Origin: Shinisaurus crocodilurus
Taxonomy: Eukaryota; Chordata; Lepidosauria; Squamata; Shinisauridae
NCBI GenBank assembly: GCA_021292165.1
Contig: CM037880.1
Location: 212,736,942-212,800,941, forward strand
Direction of reading: 5' to 3'
Length of the DNA: 64,000 nucleotides
Below, piece after piece: positions 45,201 to 57,200 of this stretch. Under the pieces are notes generated by a model. That model was given only the letters and a program-made list of their open reading frames with translations. It was not told the DNA's origin and did not search any database. The first letter of the stretch is position 1; the number at the start of each line of letters is the position of its first letter. The translations under genes and the position numbers were made by a program.

Positions 45201-48200
45201 CTTAAGTCTGAATGACGTCCCTTCTGAACTACTTCGTGTTAGTTTTTCTAATGAGGCATTATGGGAGTTGTGGGCTTAAGCAGAGCAACAGCTTGGCTAT
45301 ATAACCCAGCTTACCACCGAGTCTAAGTAAAATCTGATCCTTATTTTCTCTGTGGACTCCTTGAGATTAATATCAAACTGCACTGTCTAAAAATGGTGCT
45401 GGATGTGGAAGATACTGCCTATTTATTACATAATGCTGTAAGTACTTTCAGCAAGGGAAGGGCATGCAAAAATCAAAATGTCTAGCTGTAGTTGACTTCC
45501 AATTTAGCTTTGGGGATACTTAAAGGCAGATTCTGGGGTTAAATGCCTTTTTATCAAAATACCTTTTGTGTGCTTAAAAGCTGGAATTAGATGAACCTTC
45601 CTTTTCTTGCAGGTTAGTTTTCTTGGTGGTGTCGAATCCTGGCTGCAGGGGGTGTATTTCTGAATTATGTGCCCTTGAATGAACTTTGTGTACCCATTTT
45701 TAAGGTTTATGCGCAGCAAGCAGCTCAGATTGCACATTGTACAGTACAGTGTAGGATATTTTTTTTATGTGAGCCTTCCAGAGCACTAAAATATTGATGG
45801 GTTTGACTATTAAACAATTGCACAATGGACGCTTGCTATCTCACTGCACGTGTTGCAGACAGAATGTAATTCTAGATTGTTATTTTTTGTTTTCAGAACA
45901 AATAAAATTACTAAATGCTATAATGTCAGTAGAGAGGTCTAGAGCTACTCTACACATGAGTGCTTATATTAAATCCATTAACGGGAGGAAATAGATGACT
46001 AGAAAATGGCAGTCAATATTTCAGGGATGATATTCTGCCCTCTGTGGAATTGCCTCAAGAGGGTAACAGTCTATAGTACAGAGCTCACCTTGCTAAATTT
46101 GTATCTACTAATTTCAGACAGCTACTTTAAAAAAAAACATTTTGGGTTCCAGGCATAGAAATGGGACAAAATCCTTCTTGCTAATTTTTTGTAGGCACAA
46201 GAATTCTGTAATAAATCTAGTATCCTATGTCTCCTAAAGCAGACATACTTAATGGGCAAATATTTATATTTATTTAATTTATTACATTTCTATATTCAAA
46301 GCTCTCTGTGCAGTTTAAAGATGATGATGATGATTTTGATGATGATATATTTATATTCTCCTTTCCACCAGGAAGCTCAGGGTGGTATACATGGCATTCC
46401 CAGGTGGTCTTCCATCTAGGCACTGATCAGATACAGTAATACCTTGGATTGCAAGCATAATTTGTTCTGGAACAGTGCTTGTAATCCAAAACACTCTTAT
46501 ATCAAAGCGAGTCTCTGGCGGGCGTGAGTGGGGCCGATTTCGGCCCATTACGCCCGCTCGAGGCGAGCGGTTACATCCCTACACTACTTGTATTGCAAGA
46601 CGTCGCTTGTTTATCAAGTCAAAATTATAAAAACTTTTTGCTTGTCTTGCAAAACGCTCTCAGACCAAGTTACTTGCAATCCAAGGTATTACTATACAGA
46701 CCCACTTAACCTTTGACAAGGTTTCTGTATCATGTGCTTTCAGACCATACCCTGGGCCTGAATTAAAACAAACAAATTGTAATTGCTTAATATTTTCAGC
46801 ACAATGAAGCATTATTTTCTTAATAGTGTTCCATGCTTTGCAGTATTCCTTTATTCCCCCTTTTTGTAGGCTTTCATTTCCTAGTAAAAGTTAGAAGGGT
46901 GGGGGAAGAAAGTGCTCAAATTCATTTTATCTGATCCAGGTTCCCAGCACAGAGCACTTTGTGAGCATTTTGTGTGTAGTGAATTATAGGGACCTGAAAT
47001 GTGAACAAAATTTTCCTACTCATGTTGTAGAATAATTCACCACTACCAAATTGGTAGCCAGTTGGTGGAAAATCAAGGCTTTACTACTAGACATAACAGT
47101 AGTTGCACTGGAGTAGATTTATAAATATCTAACACACCTTTAATTAGTGTTATCTGATGATTAAGGAATTCAGATAATCTTTTGTCCGATGTGAGAGCTT
47201 TTTTGTTGGTTGCTAAGTGGAGTATTCAATCGACAATCTTCTCTCTTGCAGGAACAAGATGTTGAGACGGTACATGGCTCTGTCCATGTCACCATGTGTG
47301 GAACTCCCCGATTCAAATAGGCCTGCCATTCTAACATACCATGATATTGGACTGAATCGTAAGTGTGTTCATGAACTGGTTCATGTGGGATGTGTCTTGA
47401 CCCCACTCATAGATTTCATAGATCATAGAGTTGGAAGGAGCCTACAAGGCTATCAAGTCCAACCCCCTGCTCAGTGCAGGAAACTAGAGGAGGGGTCTCC
47501 CATCCAAGTAATAACTAGGCCTGTCCCTGCGTAGCTTTCCACACTCAGACAAGCTGAGCCAGCAGTAAGCCACAGGCCTATTTATCATTACTAGTGTGCC
47601 CTGAAGAGTTGCTTTCCTCAACCTCAGCTGCTTTGCATTCTGCTGCATGATTTAGTGCAAGTAAAATATTGAGTAAATATTGATGTGTTAATGCAAGTGA
47701 GCTACTGGGTAGTTCATGATGGGCAGAATTTTCCTAGGTGATATGGAGAGTAACTGTGAGTTGATAGAGGTAAATATGCTGGAGAAGCAGACACTTCTAG
47801 GAATCCCACACCAAGTTCTCAACTTCTCATTGGGCCAAAGTGTATTAATTCTAGTGTGTGACTGTATAAGAGCAAAGAATCTAAAGCTGCCTTTTAAATG
47901 AGTGTCCATGTGTACAACCCAGCAGAAATGTGTCTGAGCCTATGTCCCATCAGTCATTGGAGTTCCTGAATCTATATGCCAAATTGCTCCCCATTAAATA
48001 TGAAGCAGACTTATCTACCTAAATTCCCCACTATCGTCCCTTTTTCTCCCCTATAGCTCCTTCTCCACCCAAAAACAAAACTCATGCCACAAAACACCAA
48101 TTTGTGCTTCCGACATGTGATCAAGCTGAGGGGCTGTCAGCCTATTTCCATCTCTCTTCAGTCATGATTCTTGAGATCGAGTGCTTTGCACAAGGTTCAT

Positions 48201-51200
48201 AGCAAAGCATTTTGGGGGCTGTCCAATGCTGGCCCAAGGCATTTTGCTGCCTGAGGCGAAGAACAAGATGGCACCCCCTCCCATTCCATTTACAGCAGCT
48301 GACTGAACTGCCAGTTGATTCTTTCTTCAACACTGGCAATGGGACAGCATCCTCCACTATATCTCAAGGTAGCAGACTAACTTAGGAGACACAGGGCAGG
48401 CTGTGTGGGACATAACTCTCTCCTCCAACACCTTGCTGCCACCTCCCAGCATCTGCTGCCTGAGGCAACTGCCTCACTGTGCTTAGGAGTGGGATATCGT
48501 GCATCGTGGATACAGGGAGTGAGCGGGAGGAGGCCAATGGCAGACTGGTTTTGTGGGATCGGTTTCGGCTTCTTCCTTCTGATGAAGTGGACAAGGTGCT
48601 TTCATCTGTGAGGCTGACCACCTGCTTGCTTGATCCTTGCCCGTCCTGGCTCATAATGAGCTGCAGGGAGAGACTGGGTGAGGGGATCAAGGCGGTGGTG
48701 AATGCCTCCCTCGAGGAGGCAGTGATGCCATCAGCCCTCAAGGAGGCAGTAATAAGACCGCTTCTAAAGAAGCCCTCCTTGGATCCCCAGGATTTAAACA
48801 ACTTTCGCCCAGTCTCCAATTTACCATTTCTGGGCAAGGTGATCGAGCGGGTGGTGGGTGCTCAGTTGAAGGCACACTTGGATGAAGCCGATTATTTAGA
48901 TCCGTGCCAGTCGGGCTTCAGGTCTGGACATGGGACGGAGACGGCCTTGGTCGCCTTGGTGGATGATATGAGGAGGGCTTTGGATAGGGGCGAATGCTCC
49001 TTTCTAGTCCTCCTCGATCTCTCAGCGGCTTTTGATACCGTTGACCACGGTATCCTCCTGGACCGCCTGGAGGGCTTGGGCTTGGGAGGCACTGTATTGC
49101 AGTGGTTCCGGTCCTTCCTCTCTGGAAGGTACCAGAGGGTAGTTCTCGGGGAGGAAGCTTCGGACCCTCGGCTGCTCACTTGTGGGGTGCCGCAGGGTTC
49201 CATCCTCTCCCCGATGTTATTCAACATCTACCTCAAGCCGCTGGGAGCTATCATCAGGAGGTTTGGGGTGCAGTGTCATCAGTATGCGGATGACACGCAG
49301 CTCTACCTCTGTTTCAAGTCCTCACCGAGGTTGGCCGTTGAGACCCTGTCCAAGTGCCTGGAGGCAGTGGCTGGCAGGATGGGAAGGAACATGCTGAAGC
49401 TGAACCCCGACAAGACCGAGGTACTGCTGGTGGGGGACAAGGGGAGGTTAGGGGATGTTGACCTGGTGCTGAATGGGGTACATCTACCCCTGAAGGACCA
49501 GGTCCGCAGCTTGGGGGTCATTCTAGACTCCCAGCTGTCCATGGAGGCTCAGGTGGCTGCTGTGAGTCGGGCAGCGCTGTATCAACTCCATCTGATACGG
49601 CAGCTGCGCCCCTACCTTCCTAATCACCTGCTCCCATCAGTGGTTCATGCCTTGGTCTCCTCTCGCCTAGACTACTGTAATGTGCTCTACGTGGGGTTAC
49701 CCTTGAAGACGGTTCGGAAGCTGCAGCTGGTACAGAACGCGGCGGCTCGCCTGGTTAAAGGCAGCTGCCGGCGGGATCACATCACGCCAGTGATGAAGGA
49801 TTTGCACTGGCTACCAGTTGCTTGCCGAGCCGAATTCAAGGTGTTGGTTTTGACCTTTAAAACCCTATACGGCTCTGGTCCAGTTTATCTCAAGGAGCGT
49901 CTCCAGCAACACCAAGTGGGCCGCTCAACAAGATCTGCCACGAATGGCCTTCTCCTTGTCCCTTCAGCCAGAGCAGCTAGACTGGTGGGGACGAGGAAGA
50001 GGGCCTTTTCTGTGGTGGCCCCCGTACTGTGGAACTCTCTCCCGAGTGACCTCCGCCATGCCCCCTCTCTGATGAGCTTCCGTCGCTCATTAAAAACCTG
50101 GTTGTTCAGGCGGGAATATGGGGTGGGTTAAGATTTTAAAATTTTTATATTGTTTTAATGTATTTTATTGTATTTATGTATTTTATTGTGTGTACATCGC
50201 CCAGGGTGGCCGGTTGCCGGCCAGATGGGCGATAAATAAATATTAATAATAAATAAATAAATAAATAAATAAATGATAGGGCCAACCCTGGAGCTGTCCC
50301 CAAATCATGAATTCTCGCAAAGGTTTATAGAGTTGGGAGAGACCTCGAAGGTTATCTAGGCCAACGGTTATTCCCGGGCCATGCGAGAAATCCACTATGA
50401 CAGCATCCATTATGGTGGCCACCCAGACTCTGCTTAAAAATCTCTAACAAAGGAGAGCCCGCTACCTTTTCGAGGCAGCTTGTTCCACTGTTGAACAGCT
50501 TCATACTGTCAAAAGTTTAGTCATCCAGCTTAGCGACTGGAGTGATCCTCTGGAGCAGCATTTCCCGACCTCTGTTGAACTGCAACTCCCATCATTCCCA
50601 GCCAGTAGAGTGTTTGCTATTGTGTAATAGACTTATCTGTCCGAATAATCTGTTTTTTGATAAAAATTGGGGTAGTCACTGAAATAAACAGAGGTAAAAA
50701 AATGTATGGAAAGTTTGTCTTGGACGGTGTGCTGCAAAAATGCATAGAGCCCAAGCAGTAGCCCATGCCTTTCTTTTAAAAGGCCTCTTTACTTAGTGCC
50801 CATCAAGCAAACTTCTTCTTTTTTTTAATACTTACTTGTCTTGGTGAGTTCTGTTCGGAGACTGTGCTCTTGAAGTTACAAGGTGTCGGAGTGAGTGCTA
50901 TTTTCACTCTGAAGTAAAGTCTTTAAAGTGCTCGTTCAGTTACTGTCATGCTAACACTTCCGTTATAATTTGAGTAATGCTTCAACTGCACACAGGCATT
51001 AATGTTTGTACCTTCCTCCCTTGTCCTCTGCTCTTCTCCTCTAAAGACAAAACTTGCTTCAACCCCCTCTTCAATTTTGAAGACATGCAGGAAATCACAC
51101 AGCATTTTGCGGTCTGCCATGTAGATGCTCCTGGGCAGCAAGATGGAGCACCCCCTTTTCCAGCTGGGTAAGTTGGTTCTGCAAACTTTTTTAAAAAATA

Positions 51201-54200
51201 AGTGTGCCTTTCTGCTCTCCACCCACCCACCTCTTCCCCAACTATTTAAGGTGGATTATAACCACCACGTTAACAATAATAAAAGCTGAAACACCAAAAT
51301 ATGAATCCCAGCTTAAAAGAGCAAAAGCAATCTACCATTAATAGCCTATGAAAATAAAACGCTTTTCACATAGTACCGAAAACCCCTGAAGTCAGCACCA
51401 TATTTTGGGAGAGTATATTTGAGGTCTTCATAAAAAAGGCTCTGCTACAGAGAAGTAGGAATGTATGAGGAATCAAGAGAATAGGGGGTGAAAAATCCAA
51501 TGGATTTTCTCAACTCGGCCCCGCAGATTCCATTCCCACATCCCTGCACTGGTACGGGCATAGTGGCAGTCAAACTGAGGATAGACGAGTTCTGGCTCTT
51601 GTATTGTCTGTTTAGGAGTAGGGTCCAAAACCAAAGTTTCGCTTAATCGTTCCTCTTCCGTCATTATTTTTATAGATACATGTACCCTTCCATGGATCAA
51701 CTGGCCGAAATGCTTCCTGGAATTCTAAAACAGTTTGGGTGAGTAGAGTGGTTCACCTTCTAGCGGGGTCACTTAGGGCAGGCTTCCCTAATCTGGTGCC
51801 CTCCAGATGTCTTAGGCTATAACTTCTAGCACTCCTGAGCATTGGCCATGCTGATTCATTTTGGACTTCAACTCCAAAATGTCCAGAGCAGGGCTCTCCA
51901 ACCTTGGGTCCCCAGATGTTGCTGGACTACAGTGCCCAGAATCCCTTGCCATTAGCCATGCTGACTGGGTATGCTGGGAGCTGTAGGCCAGCAACATCTG
52001 GGGACCCAAGGTTGGAGAGCCCTGGTCTAGAGGGCAGCAGATTGGAGAAGACTGACTTAAGATTTTCCGTGTAGATTCAAGCTGTTTTCCCATTGCACAG
52101 CAATATCCCATGGCTGCCTGAAGGGGTTTAGCACCTGATGAACTCTGTCACCCTGGCGTCTTGTTGAATTCTCTGGTGCTTATTTGAAGTGGCCCTGGAA
52201 TCTATTGTGCCTTGGGCCTTTTCATTATAGACTGGTTCCACAGGGATCCCAGGTCATTCTGGTTGCAGAGAAGTCACTGTGCAACAGGAGAAATCTGGTT
52301 GTCTCAAACCGAAGGGGGCTAACCTATTACAGTAAATAAGAGCCCGCATAATGACTTCAAGTGTCTTTCCTTTTTTTTATAGTTAGACCATCTGCTTAAA
52401 AAAAACACCCTGTTAATTATGCATGTTAGAGGTTATGATGACTTGGTTTTAGCGTGGTTTATTACCCCTTAAATATTGAAAAATAAATGGGCATTTAGTG
52501 CCCCACTTCTCTCTAGTTCCTGCAGCAAATGCTAAGCAAGCCAAATATAAATTCACCAATTTCACACGAGGGTGTATGGAAGCATAGAATGAACCGCATA
52601 ATCTGCTAGTCAACTATTTAAAGCAGTCATGTCTAGAACATGTAATCAACATTTTCTAACCCTGGTCCTCCTGCTGTCTTTGGTGGTTTGCACCCTGTCT
52701 AGTTTTTTTTGGGGTGGTAGTGGTAGGGTGATAACAGGGCTGATGCGCTCTGTTGGGGGTGCAGTGTTGCCTTGTCCTAACTCATCCCACTGTAGTCTGA
52801 CAAGACATGGAGCTATTACCGAGTGCAGAGTAATATGAAATAGCTGTGTCAGGTAGTGTGGTGATGGTGGAACTGTTAGAAATCAGCGCTTGGCTTAGGG
52901 TGCAACCCTATGCAGCAGGTTTAGACAGAAAAAAAGGCCTACAACTCCCAGCATGCCCCAGCTGGCTGGGGCATGCTGAGAGTTGTAGGCCTTTTTTCTG
53001 TCCAAACATGCATAGGATTGCACCCTTAGTGTACCTTGTTACAAAAAATAATGTAATTGTTTGTAACTGCCTTTTATAGATTGAAAAGTGTGATTGGAAT
53101 GGGAACCGGAGCTGGTGCCTACATCTTAACCAGATTTGCGGTAAGTTTTTTTGCAGGGGGCAGGGGGTGAGGGAGTTTCCTAAAGTCTCAAAGTTGTTGC
53201 ATATTGACTGTAGAAGCATGTGTAACATGCTTTTCTACAGTTCTCCAGTCTCTGACATGGTGAATGCCCAACTGGCTAGTTCTAAAAAGTCAAAGCCCAT
53301 GACTTCCTTGCTGGTTTTTTGTTTGTTTGTTTTTGTATATTAGGATCTGTATAGCAAAAGCACAGGGTACAAATACTTTTACAAACTTTTATGCTGGTCT
53401 CAGTGTAAACCATTGTAAATCATATTTTTTGCATGGCTGTACTGAGAACACTTGCGCTGAGTACTATGAGTCCAGGGTTGGTTTGTCCTACAGATTTGCA
53501 TGAAGTCCAGTTTTTTCCACTGAAACACAGTGGCTGAAGGCTGCTCTGTGAAACTACCTTCACAAAGACAAATTTCACTTTCCACTGGCCTTCAAAATGA
53601 AGAAGTTAGAGTGTTCTGTGTTCTTCCCCAAACCATTTAAGTCTTCCTCTTCCTAAAAACAAAGACTTCCATGTTGTATTTTGCTTCTCCAACACGTCTG
53701 GCTACTTGTTTACATGACTCTTCAATCTGCAGCTTAACTATCCTGATATGGTGGAAGGACTTGTTCTTATCAATGTCAACCCGTGTGCCGAAGGATGGAT
53801 GGACTGGGCAGCAACCAAGGTAAATACTGCATTTGTTGAAAGCTTTAAAATGTTTTAAACACATGTAAATGCCCATTGTTGAAGTAAAACTGGATAGTTT
53901 GGGTACCCGCATCCAAGCATCATATCTCTGAGTCCAGTGCAGACTTCTAATATGCACCCCGTCCACTCAGTCCCTTCTCTGTTTTGGAAAATTGGAGGGT
54001 TGATTGGTGTCCTTTCTAGCTTCTTTTGATTTGTGTAAGCACCATGCTTTTCCTAATGACTGCCTGAAGTTCAGGGCATTCGTTATGCACGACCGAACAA
54101 ATGCCCTTTAGATGCTGTTACCTGTCTCTGGGATCTAGCATCAGTCCTTCTATGCACTTTTCCGGTCGAGAATGTTGTTTGTACTATTCTGATATTGCTT

Positions 54201-57200
54201 CTGACCAGCTTCACCAACTCTCACAAGATCTGGGTACACCCTATAGCTACATAGATATAGGGAAATATGTTTGCATAAATATCCTCAAGCATGATGTACA
54301 ATTTAGCCTCATTTTTTTCTTCATGGTAAATGGCCATTGCTTTGTAAAAGAAACAGGCTTATAGTGCCCCTTGAGGATGGCTCCTCATAACTCTGGAGGT
54401 GGCCTGAATGGGGTAACAAATTGATTCCACATGAAATATTGTGTCTTCCCAATGGTACCAAATCCCTAACACAGCTAAACTACTTTGCATAATACTCCAC
54501 TTGCAAAATATTCATGCTCTAGCTATGATTTTTTTAAAGTGCAGATTTCTAGTTTTTTGGGCTGCTTGGAGTTGTCCTTTCTTGACTTTCTCCTCTGTGC
54601 CTATAGAAGTCTTTGGGTGGCTCTACATCCAATGCTTCCTTTCGAAAGCAGGGGAGGGAAGCGATGAAGCTTGTCTGCTGACCTGCATGACAAACATCAA
54701 CTTTGTCTGTACCTTGGGGATTTCAAAGAAGGCCCTGCAGCAATCTGGCCTGATTTATGTACAGATGTAGGAATGATACACAAGAAAAGCATTACAGCTT
54801 AATCCGAATATTGAAAAACACAGCTTGGGTTCTAAAAAGAGTAAAGCAGATGGTATTAGTTCCAGAATACTTTTGAAGGATAGGTGAATTGCATGATGGG
54901 AGTAGAAGCATTGGCTTTCAGCTTCTGCCCCTTATTTGGTGATACAGTTGACTTTGGACATTAGGATTTTCAGTAACTCAGGTTGCAATCCTATGCATGG
55001 TTAGACAGAAACAAGTCCTGCAACTCCCAGCATCCCCCAGCCAGTCATGCTGGCTGGAGAATGCTGGAAGTCATAGGACTTCTGTCTAAATGTGCATATG
55101 ATTGCACTTGCACCACATCTGACACACGATTGTTAAATTAGTGTTTGTTTTTGTTGAATCCTGGACCTTACAGAGATTCTCAGCAAAATATTTTGTCTTT
55201 AAAGTTTATTGCTCCTCTGTACTCCTGGCAATATTGGAGCTATTGGGACATGTAAATATGGATCCTTAAAGGGCTATAAACGTTGCCTCCGGAAAATCCT
55301 GCAAATTACTTGGGAAGATAGGCGAACAAATGTCAGTGTACTGGAAGAAGCAAAGACTACTAGCATTGAAAAAATGATCCTTCAACGCCAACTTCAGTGG
55401 ACCGGTCATGTTGTTCAAATGCCTGACTGCCGTCTCCCAAAGCAGTTACTTTACTCCCAACTCAAGGATGGAAAGCGGAATATCGGTGGTCAATATAAGA
55501 GGTTTAAAGATGTTCATAAGGCTAATCTAAAAAAATGCAATATAAACATCGAAAACTGGGAAGCTTTGGCCCATGAACGATCTAAATGGAGGTTGGCCTT
55601 TCACAAAGGTTCCATGGACTTTGAAGAAGCCCGAGTGCAAGGTGAAAGGGAGAAACGTGCTAAGCGAAAAGCACGTCAAATGAATCCTTTACAGGACCAT
55701 CTTCTATCTGGTAACCTGTGTCCTCACTGTGGGAAGCTGTGTGGATCTAGAATTGGCCTCCACAGTCACTTACGGACCCATCGCTAGAGTCTACACAATC
55801 TTCTTTAGAATTTCCTCCTTTTATCCCGGAAGACAATCTTACTCGGTCACGAGTGATCGCCTGATGATGATGATATTCAGTGCTTAAAGGAAAGATCTTT
55901 CTAGGATGGCATAATTTGGTATATGTTGTGAGCCCATGTGTGGGTGGGCATTGTGCTATGTGTGATGAGTTTGATTGAGCATATGCATGACCAGTGGAGC
56001 TTGTGAGACCATGTAAAGTGTTTGAAGTTCTAATGTGCACTTTTCTGAACTCCCTAGATTTCTGGATGGGCTCATGCCTTACCAGATATGGTTATCTCAC
56101 ATCTTTTTAGCAAGGTAAGTGTATTTTCTAACACTGGAATTACAACTTTAAGGTTTAGCCTTCCCTATGAGTGACAACTTACTCAAATTGGGAAAAGGTG
56201 GTGGTAGCACCCTCCCACCCATGTTCCCCAGCAACTGGTGTACATATGCATGCTGCCTCTAATACTGGAAGTAGCATATAGCCATCAGGACTAGTAGCCA
56301 TTGATAGCTTTCTCCTCCATGAATTTGTCCAATCCCCTTTTAAAGCCATCCAAATTGATGGCCATCACTACATCTCATGGTAGATAATTCTGTAGTTTAA
56401 CTATGTGAAGAAGTACTTCCTTTTATCTGTCCTGAATCTCCCACCAAACAGCTTCATGGGTTAACCCCGGGTTCTAGTACTGAGAGAGAAAAAAATGTCT
56501 CCCTATCCACTTTCTCCATCTGTTGCCAGATGTTTTGCCCCTTCTGGTCTATTAGTGATATTTAATGAGAACTTTTCTTAAATTTAGGAAGAGATTCACA
56601 ACACCCAGGATTTGATCCATACTTACCGCCAACACATCATCCATGATATGAATCAAAACAATCTGCATCTCTTTGTCAACTCCTACAACAGGTAATCTAC
56701 TCTTGGGACCTCCAGTGTGCTGTGACCATTTGAGGGGAACCAGTAACAGAACCTCAGGCTGCCTTGGAGATCTTCTAGACCAGGGAAGGGCAGCTTGGCG
56801 CCCTTCGGATGTTGTTGGACCGCAACTCCCATCATCCCTCACCATTGGCTATGCTGGCTAGGGCTGATGCAGTTGCAGTCCAATATCTCGGGGGGAGGGG
56901 GCACAAGTTGCCAGGTCTTGACAGCAGGTATCTGTTGGCACAAGCAAAGTTCTAGTCTTCAGCTTCCACACACGTACATACGTACGTGTGTGTGTATCTG
57001 TTTTTGTCTTTTTATTGTTCACCGCTCCAGAACCTGCTTGATGTTGAGCAGTATACAAATACTGTATAATAATAATAGTAATAGTAATAATAATAATAAT
57101 AATCAGTCGAAATGACTAAAAATGTTAGGAGAACTGATAGTTGAAGGGTTAAACCTTCATTCTGAGTTACAATGCCGGCTTCTTGGTTTTGGAGGGCCTT

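Larger units (their letters stand above)
34587..47251 (+). other. NDRG1: NDRG1 intron 3 (about 12.7 kb)
   Basis: It carries MITEs at 34665, 36241, 40902, 41144 and 46434, a Helitron at 41407, a SINE at 43009 and a LINE or SINE-like 3' end near 46260-46430. I recognise nothing in roughly 34810-36240, 36390-40100, 43245-46250 and 46700-47250 apart from short simple repeats and possible worn hAT ends near 38459 and 44700. Confidence 0.75.
47359..51046 (+). other. NDRG1: NDRG1 intron 4
   Basis: It holds a reversed 5S SINE, the L2 LINE and a CR1-type fragment, annotated separately. The stretches 47590-48470 and 50570-51040 show nothing certain. A CTGCCTGAGGC motif at 48249 and 48448 may be a worn repeat flanking the L2. 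Confidence 0.75.
51739..53079 (+). other. NDRG1: NDRG1 intron 6
   Basis: It contains nested hAT MITEs (51781-52060) and a family C MITE (52898-53025) that ends only 55 bp before exon 7. Nothing is recognised in 52070-52890. Confidence 0.7.
53820..56057 (+). other. NDRG1: NDRG1 intron 8
   Basis: It holds a family C MITE (54981) and a LINE C-terminal fragment (55271). Nothing is recognised at 53830-54970 or 55880-56050. Confidence 0.7.

Noticed and set aside
47252..47358. Programmed frameshifting or alternative splicing as the reason for the exon 4 shift
   Set aside because: NDRG genes are not known to use frameshifting, no pseudoknot or slippery heptamer is evident, and both splice sites are canonical with no alternative giving a one-base change.
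55209..55787. Possible host zinc-finger gene
   Set aside because: The QWTGHVVQ...RLPKQ pattern, the truncated 5' side and the repeat tail identify a LINE C-terminus.
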